A stretch of 49,481 nt of DNA from Candidatus Helarchaeota archaeon (GTDB lineage Archaea; Asgardarchaeota; Lokiarchaeia; Helarchaeales; RDOG01). This document shows, in pieces, positions 1 through 7,512 of this stretch. The position numbers were made by a program, and so were the translations under genes. Position 1 is the stretch's first letter. Every line of letters starts with the position of its first letter. The stretch is from assembly GCA_029838215.1 (NCBI GenBank), contig JALGVI010000033.1, positions 1 through 49,481 of the forward strand, given 5' to 3'. The notes under the pieces were generated by a model. The model was not told the DNA's origin. It saw only the letters and a list, made by a program, of their open reading frames with translations, and did not search any database.

Positions 1-827
1 TCAGCTTCTTGTAATGCGCTGTTTAGCTCGGCAATTTGCTTGTCTTTTTCTTCTACTTGAGCAGCGGCTTGTTGTAATTCGCCCAATTTTCCCTCAAGGT
101 CACTAACCTTTGCTTGTAACTCACTGATCTGTTGCTCCTTTGTGCCAAGATCTCCAGTTTGAGCTTGCATATTTGAGACTTTGCTTTCCAAATCAGCGAT
201 GGCAGAATCTTTTTCTGCAAGTTGCCCTTGAATGCTTGAAATTTGTTCATTCAATTGGGCAATCTGTTGGTCTTTTTCAGCAATAATATTATCTTTTTCG
301 CTTAATTGAGTTGAGAGTTGACTCGCATCGGAAGCAGCAACTTCAAGGGATGAGATTTTTCCCTTGGCTTCCTCAAGTTTTGCGTTTAAATCATTAACGT
401 TATTTTTTAAGGTCTCAATTATTTTTTCCTTTCCAGTGATTGCTTGGTCTTTTTCGGCAACGACCCCACTAAGTTTTTCGCCATCTGCTTCTAGATCCGC
501 TATTTCTTTTGCTTTGGCTTCGAGTTCTTGGCTTTTTTCGTCCAACTCAGCCCTAGTATTATTTAGCAACTGTTGTAAATCGTTTTTTTCGGCTTCGAGT
601 GTTTCAAGGGCTTGCGTTTTTTCTTGCAGACTCGTGTTCATTGCCTCAAGTCGAACCGTTGTACTTTCTAATTGTGCCTTAAGCTTCGCAACTTCCTCAT
701 TCAGGCTATTTATTTCATTGTTTTGGGATTCTATTTTATCTCGAGAGTTAAGTAGGAATTGTCCGGGAACTTTATGATCTTTTTCGGGTTTTAACTCGAT
801 CTTGCTCCAATCTATTTCATACGCCAT
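1..827 (-). CDS. Coiled-coil protein, 3' end cut by window edge
   Basis: The reverse strand is open from an ATG at 827 to the left edge with no stop, so the C-terminus lies outside the window. After about 30 ordinary residues (MAYEIDWSKIELKPEKDHKV...) the protein becomes an almost unbroken heptad-rich coiled coil full of E, K, Q, L, with recurring patterns such as L-E-A-x-x-x-E/D and E-K-D-x-x-I. This resembles tropomyosin/SMC-hinge-like or structural coiled coils, but no enzymatic motif is visible. The start at 827 is chosen because GGTGAG lies 4-5 bases upstream; an in-frame ATG at 860 would add 11 residues and is the alternative. Function unknown; a cytoskeletal, scaffolding or tether role is only a guess. 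Confidence 0.8.
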   Translation of the reverse strand, partial: MAYEIDWSKIELKPEKDHKVPGQFLLNSRDKIESQNNEINSLNEEVAKLKAQLESTTVRLEAMNTSLQEKTQALETLEAEKNDLQQLLNNTRAELDEKSQELEAKAKEIADLEADGEKLSGVVAEKDQAITGKEKIIETLKNNVNDLNAKLEEAKGKISSLEVAASDASQLSTQLSEKDNIIAEKDQQIAQLNEQISSIQGQLAEKDSAIADLESKVSNMQAQTGDLGTKEQQISELQAKVSDLEGKLGELQQAAAQVEEKDKQIAELNSALQEA

Positions 828-952
828 TGGCTCACCCTTTTCTGAGTGAATTAAATCCATTTTTCAAGAATTTATAATCTGTCTTTAATAGGTAAAAAGT
901 TTTCCTGATTTTTTAATTAATTGGTGCATATATAACATATTTGGTGTTCAAT

Positions 953-1249
953 ATGGGAAGACAAAAAACGTTATTCGGCATGGAACCGCATGATGATTCG
1001 AAATCAAAACATGAGAAGGCAAAACCGAAAAACACCCAAGACAGGACTCCTGCCCAAACATCGAAACTTCCGGTAGAAACTCGTCGTGGTAAAAAAGCCA
1101 GGATAGATCGGACGAGACCAAAAAGTGAGTTTTATACGTGTGAATGTGGACTAATGATGCACTGGAAAGTGGCGGAGGGTAGGCGGGATGGTTGTCCAGC
1201 ATGTGGAAAACCCATTCCTCTTTCGGAGCTGTTTTTAAAAATCGATTAA
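953..1249 (+). CDS. Small zinc-ribbon protein with basic linker
   Basis: This encodes 98 residues. The first 65 are basic and low-complexity (rich in K, R, D, P, T), and the C-terminal 35 hold a Cys cluster, C-E-C-G about 20 residues before C-P-A-C-G, typical of a zinc ribbon. The N-terminus reads M-G-R-Q-K-T-L-F-G, which resembles the start of a PCNA-interacting peptide (Q-x-x-L) but lacks the closing aromatic pair. ATG 953 is chosen over TTG 941; A/T-rich TATA-like boxes lie at 909-919 and 929-935, so the transcript has little or no leader. No family recognised; nucleic-acid binding is the likely type of role. Confidence 0.7.
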   Translation: MGRQKTLFGMEPHDDSKSKHEKAKPKNTQDRTPAQTSKLPVETRRGKKARIDRTRPKSEFYTCECGLMMHWKVAEGRRDGCPACGKPIPLSELFLKID

Positions 1250-1261
1250 CTTTATAAGATA

Positions 1262-1278
1262 AAGGATTTTTTATCCTT
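1262..1278 (+). terminator. Short hairpin after the zinc-ribbon gene
   Basis: AAGGAT and ATCCTT are separated by a T-rich loop, a 6-bp inverted repeat 13 bases after the stop codon at 1249. T-rich DNA within it fits an archaeal terminator, but the stem is short and chance is possible. Confidence 0.3.
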
Positions 1279-1331
1279 AAATTTAATTAGGACGTTTTGT
1301 TTATCATATATAAACATGTTAGGTGTTTTTC

Positions 1332-1850
1332 ATGAGCACGAGCAGTAAAATGCAAGCACTTCTAAAGGAAGGAAACTCTTATCGCATCTTAAATCTCAAG
1401 CGCTTTAAAAAGGAAGCTAGTTCGACATCGTCCATCTTTTCCAAAACTCTAACCAAGGTCATGAAGACCATGATTTCAATGGAGAAGGACCATCCAACTT
1501 TCCAAGAGATTGCCCAGAAGCACGGTCTTGACTTTGCGGACATAAAAGATCTTCTCGTGTACCTATATGAAAGAGATTGTATAAGTTTCATGGAATTGCT
1601 TCCTTTTTTTGAAGAGAAACTCACTCAAGAGAAGGGGAAATCAGTTCAGGAAAAATTAATGGGGTTAGGGCTCATGGATCGTGCTAATTATGAAGAATCC
1701 TTGGAAATTTTGAGAAATGTCCTGCCATATTTGGAGAATGCAGATAATACTTTAGAATATATTGCAGAAAAAATCAATGTCCGTCCTTTAAAACTGCAAA
1801 CAATCCTAAGGCGATTTAAGCCTGAATGGATTCCTATTGAACTCGAGTAA
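1332..1850 (+). CDS. Unknown protein with helix-turn-helix-like segments
   Basis: The product has 172 residues and is predicted mostly helical. Two segments have the pattern of winged-helix or HTH repeats: T-F-Q-E-I-A-Q-K-H-G-L-D around residues 55-70, and T-L-E-Y-I-A-E-K-I-N-V-R near the C-terminus. No membrane segment or Cys cluster is seen. ATG 1332 is preferred to GTG 1323. An ATATAAA box at 1307-1313 places the transcript start within a few bases of the ATG, so the mRNA is probably leaderless. The gene ends two bases before the stop of the convergent nitroreductase. A DNA-binding role is inferred only from the HTH-like pattern. Confidence 0.7.
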   Translation: MSTSSKMQALLKEGNSYRILNLKRFKKEASSTSSIFSKTLTKVMKTMISMEKDHPTFQEIAQKHGLDFADIKDLLVYLYERDCISFMELLPFFEEKLTQEKGKSVQEKLMGLGLMDRANYEESLEILRNVLPYLENADNTLEYIAEKINVRPLKLQTILRRFKPEWIPIELE

Positions 1851-1852
1851 AA

Positions 1853-2392
1853 TCAAAGAGAATTTCCATATTTTTCTCGCCACGTGATTTTTTCGAGTGA
1901 GATGCGGCTACTGGTGTTTTTCTTTTCTGCTTCTGTTGGATGACCGATTGCAAGGACGGCTTGTAATTCAAACGAGTTAGGAACGGCGAGGATTTTTTCG
2001 ACCTGTTCTCTTTGGTTTAAGATTTCGCCGAGCCAGACTGCCCCAAGATTAAACGCGTGAATGGAGATCAACATATTTTGGATGCAAGCACCAATTGCCT
2101 GCATGTCTTTCGTTCGATTATATCCTTTATTTTGATCAAAAAATACCGCGATTAATACTGGTGCATTTTTAATGATTTTTCCATATTTGGTGCAATCAGC
2201 CAGATCTTTTTTAATCTTCGGGTTTTTGACGATGATAAATCGCCAAGGTTGATTGTTTAATCCTGACGGAGCCCAACTGCCAGCTTCCAAAATCTTTATT
2301 ATCAAATCATCGGTAATTTCTTTGTCCATCATAAATTTTCTAATGCTTCTTCTTGATTTTATCACTTGTACCGTTTCTGACAAATCCTTCAC
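1853..2392 (-). CDS. Nitroreductase-family FMN oxidoreductase
   Basis: The 179-residue length and motifs fit the nitroreductase superfamily, FMN-dependent NAD(P)H oxidoreductases that usually work as dimers. The FMN phosphate motif is S-R-R-S-I-R-K-F at residues 13-20; A-P-S-G-L-N-N-Q-P-W-R-F follows near residue 42, and the C-terminal half has L-G-A-V-W-L-G and a conserved G-H-P. The start is GTG 2392, which leaves the usual dozen residues before the FMN motif; no ATG fits. Substrate cannot be told from sequence; members reduce nitroaromatics, quinones or dehalogenate, and some act in flavin or cofactor metabolism. It lies next to flavin-synthesis genes but is transcribed away from ribL. Confidence 0.88.
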   Translation of the reverse strand: MKDLSETVQVIKSRRSIRKFMMDKEITDDLIIKILEAGSWAPSGLNNQPWRFIIVKNPKIKKDLADCTKYGKIIKNAPVLIAVFFDQNKGYNRTKDMQAIGACIQNMLISIHAFNLGAVWLGEILNQREQVEKILAVPNSFELQAVLAIGHPTEAEKKNTSSRISLEKITWREKYGNSL

Positions 2393-2424
2393 AAACCTTT
2401 AACTTATCATTTTTTATCCAAGCT

Positions 2425-2436
2425 TGTTTCACGTGA
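2425..2436 (+). promoter_or_regulatory. Candidate flavin-regulator site upstream of ribL
   Basis: The 12-mer TGTTTCACGTGA lies about 80 bases before ribL. A close match, TGTTTCATGTAA (10 of 12), lies at 3709-3720 just upstream of the HTH-riboflavin kinase. A shared site for the RbkR-type regulator encoded there is an inference; the core also contains the common palindrome CACGTG. Confidence 0.2.
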
Positions 2437-2516
2437 TGCTTCCAAGTCATCATTTCTTGTAATTGGAAATTGAATAATCAGATTATTAAAATGATTTCAA
2501 TATACAAGGAGTGATG

Positions 2517-2978
2517 ATGGATAAAAAAATACGCGTGATGGTCTTTGGCACGTTTGACTTACTGCATATTGGTCACGTTACACTCCTTGAAAAAGCCAGG
2601 GAACTTGGAGGTAAGGATGCCGAATTAATCGTGGTTATCGCCCGAGATTCATCCGTGTTAAAAGAAAAAGGTCGTCCCCCAATCTTCAATGAAAAACAGC
2701 GACTTGCCTTGATACAAGCATTAAAGGCTGTTGATGTAGCGCTTTTAGGGAATAAAGATCCTGACCACTTCAAGATAATTCTTGACGTGAAGCCCGACGT
2801 GATTGTCTTGGGGTATGATCAAAAAGTCGATCTTGATGCTTTGGAAAAGACGCTGACGCAGAGAGGACTTAAAGACTTCAAGGTTCTTCGCCTCGAGAAA
2901 TACGGGGAACCGGGATATAATAGTTCTTCTTCAATTAAAGAAAAAATCAAAGAAAAGATTCTGGAGAATGGTTTTTAA
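2517..2978 (+). CDS. ribL: Archaeal FAD synthase (FMN adenylyltransferase)
   Basis: The 153-residue protein is a single cytidylyltransferase-fold domain matching archaeal RibL, which joins FMN and ATP to make FAD. It shows the nucleotide-binding start V-F-G-T-F-D-L-L-H-I-G-H (HxGH motif), A-R-D-S-S-V near residue 44, K-G-R-P-P-I, V-L-G-Y-D-Q and a C-terminal N-S-S-S-S-I-K region corresponding to the family's ATP-binding signature. Three start codons are stacked (GTG 2511, ATG 2514, ATG 2517). AAGGAG at 2506-2511 gives the best spacing to 2517. The gene converges on the riboflavin kinase gene, so both steps from riboflavin to FAD are adjacent. Confidence 0.92.
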   Translation: MDKKIRVMVFGTFDLLHIGHVTLLEKARELGGKDAELIVVIARDSSVLKEKGRPPIFNEKQRLALIQALKAVDVALLGNKDPDHFKIILDVKPDVIVLGYDQKVDLDALEKTLTQRGLKDFKVLRLEKYGEPGYNSSSSIKEKIKEKILENGF

Positions 2979-2986
2979 AAAATTTA

Positions 2987-3685
2987 TCATTCTAAAAAAA
3001 CTCGAACAGAAACCAAATCGCCATCTTTTAAGCCCAATTGTTCTCTTAAATTATGTGGAGAAATAATTTCAAGGACATCTTCTTTCCAACTCGTGCGTTG
3101 AATGACAAGGACGGCACCTTCAATTTTGTTATTGATCGTTGCTTTAAAGCACGTGACAGGACCGTATGTTCGCGTGGCATCTTTAAACCCATCTATTCGA
3201 ATTCCCTGCGTTGTTTTGTCTTGAAGCAAACGTCGTTTCTCCATGTCGCGTCTATTTTTCAATTTTAGGTTCAGGGTACCTGCAAATACTTTTTTGAATG
3301 CCAATTTTTCAACGAATTGCGTGTAATATTTCTCAAGACTGATATAATGTCCACCTTCTCCCATGCCAGTGAAGAGTTCACCTTGAATGTCAATTATTTT
3401 ATCTCTTATCATGAAGGCATCCGCAAGTAAATCTCGAATCTTTTCAAGTTCCTGTTCACCGCTCTGAGTTATTCGTATGTATTGTCCTTTTATTGATGGA
3501 CGTTTGATTATCCATTTTTGTTCTTCCAGCTCATTTAACTTACGGGATGCGGTCTGTTGGCTTATTGTCGCCCCTTCAGAGAATTCTCGTGCAAAACGTG
3601 ATGTTGAAATGTCTATTTCTTTAGTAAGGGCACCCAATTTTGCAAGCATGATAAGATAGGGCCATAGGTCTTTCGTTTTTTTCAT
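2987..3685 (-). CDS. rbkR: HTH-fused CTP-dependent riboflavin kinase (RbkR type)
   Basis: The 232 residues split into an N-terminal winged helix (about 1-90: S-Q-Q-T-A-S-R-K-L-N-E-L-E recognition region) and a C-terminal DUF120 riboflavin kinase (about 95-232). The kinase half shows G-M-G-E-G-G-H-Y-I, L-A-F-K-K-V-F-A-G-T-L-N-L-K-L and S-P-H-N-L-R-E-Q-L-G-L-K-D-G-D. Stand-alone archaeal RibK uses CTP to phosphorylate riboflavin to FMN. Fusions of this kind (RbkR) are known to act both as kinase and as a transcription regulator of flavin genes. The start ATG has AAGGA upstream. It converges on ribL with 8 bases between the stops. That it regulates ribL or itself is inferred. Confidence 0.9.
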   Translation of the reverse strand: MKKTKDLWPYLIMLAKLGALTKEIDISTSRFAREFSEGATISQQTASRKLNELEEQKWIIKRPSIKGQYIRITQSGEQELEKIRDLLADAFMIRDKIIDIQGELFTGMGEGGHYISLEKYYTQFVEKLAFKKVFAGTLNLKLKNRRDMEKRRLLQDKTTQGIRIDGFKDATRTYGPVTCFKATINNKIEGAVLVIQRTSWKEDVLEIISPHNLREQLGLKDGDLVSVRVFLE

Positions 3686-3708
3686 TGATTTTTCCTTGTC
3701 CTTAGTCG

Positions 3709-3720
3709 TGTTTCATGTAA
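3709..3720 (-). promoter_or_regulatory. Candidate flavin-regulator site upstream of the riboflavin kinase
   Basis: TGTTTCATGTAA ends 24 bases before the kinase start, where a promoter operator would sit, and matches 10 of 12 bases of the element at 2425-2436. Autoregulation is plausible for an RbkR protein, but two copies are weak evidence. Confidence 0.2.
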
Positions 3721-3729
3721 ACGCGTGTT

Positions 3730-4443
3730 TTAATTGCTTGAATTTTTATCAGGCTTAGTATCTAAGAAATCTTTTTTAATTTTATTTGCCAGTCGATGAG
3801 CAAGTGATAAAGGAATGGGCATTTTTTCTGTTTTTATTAACTTCGTGATTAGGGTGATGGATGTTTTAAGAGAAATGCGATGTCCAGGAGATATGAAAAT
3901 TGGATTTGTTCGAGGAATTGCTTGAATTGAAGCCCCAATTCTCGTGCCGTTATCATCGATCACGTATTTCCATGTTTTATCTTTCGGTTCCGTTGAAATC
4001 CTACCATGAAGGAGATTTCGTGCCATACCAATGCTTGGTTTATCGAGCAATATGCCGAGATGAGAAGCGGCTCCAATTCGCATGGGATGAATCGTGCCAT
4101 GAGCATTGAAGAGAATCAAGTCTGGAGAGTGTTTTAATCCTGCAATGCATTCAAGGATTGGAGGTCCTTCACGAAAAACAAAATATGTTGGTATATACGG
4201 AAATTCAAGTCTTGTTTGGCATGTATTTTCTTCAATCACTTTTAAAGAGGAAAAATCAACGGTCACGCATGCAGTGAAAGCCAAATCATCAATATATGCG
4301 GAATCAACACCCGTCACTGATGAGATGGACTCAAAGTCATCATATAATCTAATAAATGGCACGAGTTGTAGTTGATGTTCACGTAATTTCTGCAAGTCGT
4401 TTTTATTTTCATTGATTAATCGTAAAAATTCTGAAATCGTCAT
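3730..4443 (-). CDS. nfi: Endonuclease V family protein, Asp-to-Asn at a catalytic position
   Basis: The 237-residue length and order of motifs match endonuclease V, which nicks DNA or RNA near inosine. Visible are G-V-D-S-A-Y (D47), Y-I-P-T-Y-F-V-F-R-E-G-P (E92) and N-A-H-G-T-I-H-P-M-R-I-G-A-A-S-H-L-G. In the best known enzymes the third motif begins with Asp in D-G-H/Q-G; here the aligned residue is Asn113. That Asp is a metal ligand in bacterial enzymes, so activity or metal use may differ. The gene starts in an ATGA overlap with the stop of sepS, which implies translational coupling in one operon. Confidence 0.87.
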   Translation of the reverse strand: MTISEFLRLINENKNDLQKLREHQLQLVPFIRLYDDFESISSVTGVDSAYIDDLAFTACVTVDFSSLKVIEENTCQTRLEFPYIPTYFVFREGPPILECIAGLKHSPDLILFNAHGTIHPMRIGAASHLGILLDKPSIGMARNLLHGRISTEPKDKTWKYVIDDNGTRIGASIQAIPRTNPIFISPGHRISLKTSITLITKLIKTEKMPIPLSLAHRLANKIKKDFLDTKPDKNSSN

Positions 4444-5984
4444 TCCATGACTCGTCCAGTAATGCCGATAAAGACCGGTCCTTTAAGGTCTATGCGTTTT
4501 TCGTTGGACGTGATGTAAAAACGGACATCTTGCGGTATCTTTATGTTGAGTTCAGATGCTTTTTTCACCATTTTCACGCGAATTTGAAAAGAGGACTCAT
4601 GTTTATCGATCATTTCTTCAGTTTTTCTTGCGGCTTGGGCAGCAATGGCATCGAGAAATCGGATTCCTGTCCCGACACCTTCGCCTTTTATAGAGCCTAT
4701 AATGGAACCGTCTTTCACGCATATTTCATTTAATGATGCTTTTCCGAGAAGCTTTGCTCCCTTATCCTGTTCCCAAATAAGCAATTCCACGGGGATGTCT
4801 CGGATTTTCCCTTTCCAAGCAATAATTTCGACGGGAGCCTCTTCGTCCTTGTGTTGTTCCGCCATTTTAATGATGGATTTCATTATTTCTTTTCCAGTTG
4901 ACGTTCGGGGCTCCATTTCATAATCGATTTTTTCGGCGATATCTTCATCGGACAATACTTGTTCGTAATAATATGGGTAAGTGAGCTTCCTGATGTCATC
5001 GATTCCTGTTTGAATCATGGCGAAACGTTCGACTCCGATTCCAAGATTAAAAACGGGATATTCAATACCAAACTTCGCAAGACTTACAGGGCTATAGAAA
5101 CCACCATCTCCAATTTCTATCCACTGACCGGTCTCATGTTTAATGAAAATCTCATATTCTGTTTGCGGGGCATAATATTTAGACGTGCCTTTCTTAATTT
5201 CAAACCGGACGTCCGGATATCCGAGTTCCTTCAGGATTAATATTGAAATTCTCTTCGTGTCTTCAAGTGTGATCTCATCATTTTCGATGACGAGTGAAAT
5301 GGTGTGTGAAGTGTAGAGGTGTGTCTTGTCAAGTTGCTGTTCACGGCGAAATTTTGGACCCACATGAAATAGTTGCACGGGTAAAACGCGGCTTTTCTGC
5401 ATTGCAGCAAGTACTGGGAACCAAAGTGCCGTTGTATGACTTCTTAACGTTAGTGACGTTGGTATCGGCGTGAGTGTTTTGAATTCTGGAAAAACACCAT
5501 CAATAATCTGGGTGGCTTCTTCTTCCTTGATATCTAACCGAATGATCATCGTTTCAATTAAATCATCGGCTTCAATCTTTCCGATTTTATATTCCCGCAG
5601 TATCTTTTTAAGGATGTCTTCTTTTGAAAAAGAAGGAATGATCTTTCGGATTTTATTGATTTTTTCCTTTGAAAGTCCTATTTCAGGGCGTGGTAATCCC
5701 GCGAGATAGAAAAGTCTATCCAAGATCAATGCGGCTTCGGGTCCGTATTCCTTGTATACGAGAGATTCATCTAGAATTACGGGAAGGACTAGCTCTTCAA
5801 ATCCCAGCTTGATCAATATCTTCCGTGCTTTTTCAATAAAATCATAAATCACGTGTGATTTACCTTGATCCTTGCGGAGCTCGAATTTTTTTCCTTCAAT
5901 ATCAAGGAGGTCCTTTGTTTTGACCCAAGCCTCTTCATAATCCTTCTCCATTAAGCTCTTTATGTATTTCAAATCAAATTTCAT
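4440..5984 (-). CDS. sepS: O-phosphoseryl-tRNA synthetase (SepRS)
   Basis: The 514-residue protein matches methanogen SepRS along its length, beginning M-K-F-D-L-K-Y-I-K-S-L-M-E-K-D-Y and ending in the family's K-G-P-V-F-I-G. It charges tRNA-Cys with O-phosphoserine, the first step of tRNA-dependent cysteine synthesis; SepCysS (not in this window) then makes Cys-tRNA. Class II signatures are clear: motif 2 around F-H-V-G-P-K-F-R-R-E-Q, motif 3 around F-N-L-G-I-G-V-E-R-F-A, plus T-L-T-L-R-S-H and Y-L-A-G-L-P-R-P. ATG 5984 is chosen because AAGGAG sits 7 bases upstream and it aligns with methanogen starts; a longer reading to 6002 is less likely. It is the middle gene of a three-gene operon. 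Confidence 0.95.
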   Translation of the reverse strand: MKFDLKYIKSLMEKDYEEAWVKTKDLLDIEGKKFELRKDQGKSHVIYDFIEKARKILIKLGFEELVLPVILDESLVYKEYGPEAALILDRLFYLAGLPRPEIGLSKEKINKIRKIIPSFSKEDILKKILREYKIGKIEADDLIETMIIRLDIKEEEATQIIDGVFPEFKTLTPIPTSLTLRSHTTALWFPVLAAMQKSRVLPVQLFHVGPKFRREQQLDKTHLYTSHTISLVIENDEITLEDTKRISILILKELGYPDVRFEIKKGTSKYYAPQTEYEIFIKHETGQWIEIGDGGFYSPVSLAKFGIEYPVFNLGIGVERFAMIQTGIDDIRKLTYPYYYEQVLSDEDIAEKIDYEMEPRTSTGKEIMKSIIKMAEQHKDEEAPVEIIAWKGKIRDIPVELLIWEQDKGAKLLGKASLNEICVKDGSIIGSIKGEGVGTGIRFLDAIAAQAARKTEEMIDKHESSFQIRVKMVKKASELNIKIPQDVRFYITSNEKRIDLKGPVFIGITGRVME

Positions 5985-6023
5985 GTGAGTGCTCCTTATC
6001 AATCAAAGATAAAAAAGAATTTT

Positions 6024-6473
6024 TTATTTAGCAGGAACGATTTCTTCAAATCGCAACTTCTTTAAAAATAATTTCTTGTATTTTTCGATGATTTCAACGT
6101 TCCATTCAATCGGCATGCTCAAGATAATGCGTTTTATTTCATCCCTTGGATTTATTATAACCTTATCAGGATTAGGAAACGTTTCAATCAGTTCCACTTT
6201 AACATCATTCAAGCATTTTAGTATGTCATCTATCTTTTCTGGCATGGTCGAATAATCAACGACGATATTTATAATCTTGAACCGTTCGATTTCTTCCTTG
6301 ATGATTTTTTCGACTTTCTCTTTAAAGAGCAAATAGGCATAATTTATGGCTTCCTTGGTCAATTTTCTTTCAAATTTTTTTTCAGCTTCTATTCTAGAGC
6401 GATCCATTTCGGATTTAATTAGTGAATCGAGTCGATTTAGCTCGGTCAAGATTTTATTATTCACGAGAACCAT
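6024..6473 (-). CDS. Unknown protein upstream of sepS; possible SepRS partner
   Basis: This gives 149 residues: an N-terminal charged helical half (about 1-65, E/K/R-rich) and a C-terminal alpha/beta half with V-E-L-I-E-T-F-P-N-P-D-K-V-I. There are no Cys and no membrane helices. AGGAGAG precedes the ATG. The gene ends 39 bases before sepS on the same strand, so it is the first gene of the sepS-nfi operon. I do not recognise the family. In methanogens SepRS and SepCysS are bridged by SepCysE, a helical factor; this gene's place and helical N-terminus make it a candidate partner, but I cannot show homology by eye. Confidence 0.75.
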   Translation of the reverse strand: MVLVNNKILTELNRLDSLIKSEMDRSRIEAEKKFERKLTKEAINYAYLLFKEKVEKIIKEEIERFKIINIVVDYSTMPEKIDDILKCLNDVKVELIETFPNPDKVIINPRDEIKRIILSMPIEWNVEIIEKYKKLFLKKLRFEEIVPAK

Positions 6474-6570
6474 CAGTCTTCTCTCCTGAATGATGCGAGT
6501 AATTTCATTTTCATATTAAGTTTGTGATTTAAATATTTATTCGATCATCTAATTTTTTCAGTGATTTGTT

Positions 6571-7113
6571 ATGAACGAAGATCTATCAGAAGCAAGTAAA
6601 GCCGTGTTTCCCATTTTTGCCCAAGCACACTTCTTCGTTTCACGTCAAGGAAAAATCACGCAAGTTTTGACGTTCTATTACCACGATGAGAAATATTTTT
6701 ATCGTGGTCTTCAGGATCATCCCGATCTCTTAAAGGATGAGTTGAAAACAATTTCTTCAAACATGGACCGGTTCTTTACAGAAGAGAAAAATATTTTGAA
6801 TGGTGAACGCGTTTCGCCCGAAGTCACGCATGTAGACCTTTTTTTTCATGGATCAGCAATTTTTCCCGCAATTTTAATGTTTGTAGAATTTCAAGGTCAA
6901 ATAAAGAGCGGTAGGAATCTCTATGAATCCTGGACAGAACAGGAAATCCTTGAATATGGTTGTTTAGCAACGTGGACATTTCCTTTTGGGGCGAGAATAC
7001 TAAAAATTGTATCGCCATTGCAGTATGACATCTTTTCGCACGTGATTGTATTCAAGGGTGGCAAAGGAGACCTAGTTGGCGGTCGAGAAAAGATATATTT
7101 TCAAATGCCGTAG
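6571..7113 (+). CDS. Hypothetical protein, unknown family
   Basis: The 180-residue product has mixed alpha/beta composition with many aromatic residues (Y-Y-H-D-E-K-Y-F-Y-R-G-L, D-L-F-F-H-G). There is no signal peptide, membrane helix or metal cluster. The start ATG follows a TTTAAATAT box at 6528-6536 by about 38 bases, so a short leader is likely. It is divergent from the sepS operon, and the two share the AT-rich region 6474-6570. I could not assign a family or role. Confidence 0.75.
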   Translation: MNEDLSEASKAVFPIFAQAHFFVSRQGKITQVLTFYYHDEKYFYRGLQDHPDLLKDELKTISSNMDRFFTEEKNILNGERVSPEVTHVDLFFHGSAIFPAILMFVEFQGQIKSGRNLYESWTEQEILEYGCLATWTFPFGARILKIVSPLQYDIFSHVIVFKGGKGDLVGGREKIYFQMP

Positions 7114-7189
7114 TCCGTCGCAGGAGATTCCAAATCATTCGCTTTGTCAAGTAAAAGCTTCGAAAGACTGATGAAAAAAAATCAAAACT

Positions 7190-7199
7190 TTTTTATATC
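7190..7199 (+). promoter_or_regulatory. TATA-like box upstream of the 38-residue membrane peptide
   Basis: A T-run leading into TTTTATAT lies in the gap 7114-7273. It would place a transcript start near 7220, giving a leader of about 50 bases to the ATG at 7274. It may also serve the por genes if they are read through. Confidence 0.35.
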
Positions 7200-7273
7200 T
7201 TATAAGGATGTTGATTAAAAAGAATCTCTAAAAAATCAAACCTTTGTTAATCAGACTCAACGGAAGAAACAAG

Positions 7274-7390
7274 ATGAATCAATTCATGGAATTAGAAAAT
7301 CAACAAAATTTCAATTTAAGCTTTGTAGAAGTTAGTTTACTTCTTCTTCTTTCCGTTGTAGTCGTTATTATTATTGTCCTTCTTCTATAA
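7274..7390 (+). CDS. 38-residue single-pass membrane peptide
   Basis: An ATG-TAA frame codes for 38 residues. A polar N-terminus (M-N-Q-F-M-E-L-E-N-Q-Q-N) is followed by an uninterrupted hydrophobic stretch of L, V and I to the very end, about 18-20 residues, long enough to cross a membrane. A TATA-like box lies about 80 bases upstream, and GGAAG is a weak ribosome site. An inverted repeat follows the stop. Such a clean membrane segment framed by promoter and hairpin suggests a real small protein, but codon-level proof needs homologs. It sits about 120 bases before porG. Confidence 0.5.
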   Translation: MNQFMELENQQNFNLSFVEVSLLLLLSVVVVIIIVLLL

Positions 7391-7427
7391 AAGACCTGAG
7401 AAATTCACACGGATTTTTTGGGTCTTT
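7390..7427 (+). terminator. Inverted repeat after the small membrane peptide gene
   Basis: AAAGACC (7390-7396) and GGTCTTT (7421-7427) form a 7-bp stem around a 24-base loop containing a T-run. It directly follows the stop of the 38-residue ORF and precedes porG, so it could be a terminator or a leader structure. Confidence 0.35.
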
Positions 7428-7512
7428 GAATGCTAAATAGTTGCTAGAGACATGAGAAAATAAAAATATCGTGAAGGAAAAACAAAGGAAAAAATCAAGA
7501 GGTATGGACCGC

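Noticed and set aside
364..777. Plus-strand frame of 137 codons rich in S and F
   Set aside because: It is the antisense of the coiled-coil gene; the S/F bias is what the complement of E/K/L-rich heptads gives.
4106..5240. Several plus-strand frames over nfi and sepS
   Set aside because: They lie opposite strongly conserved enzymes and have no family features.
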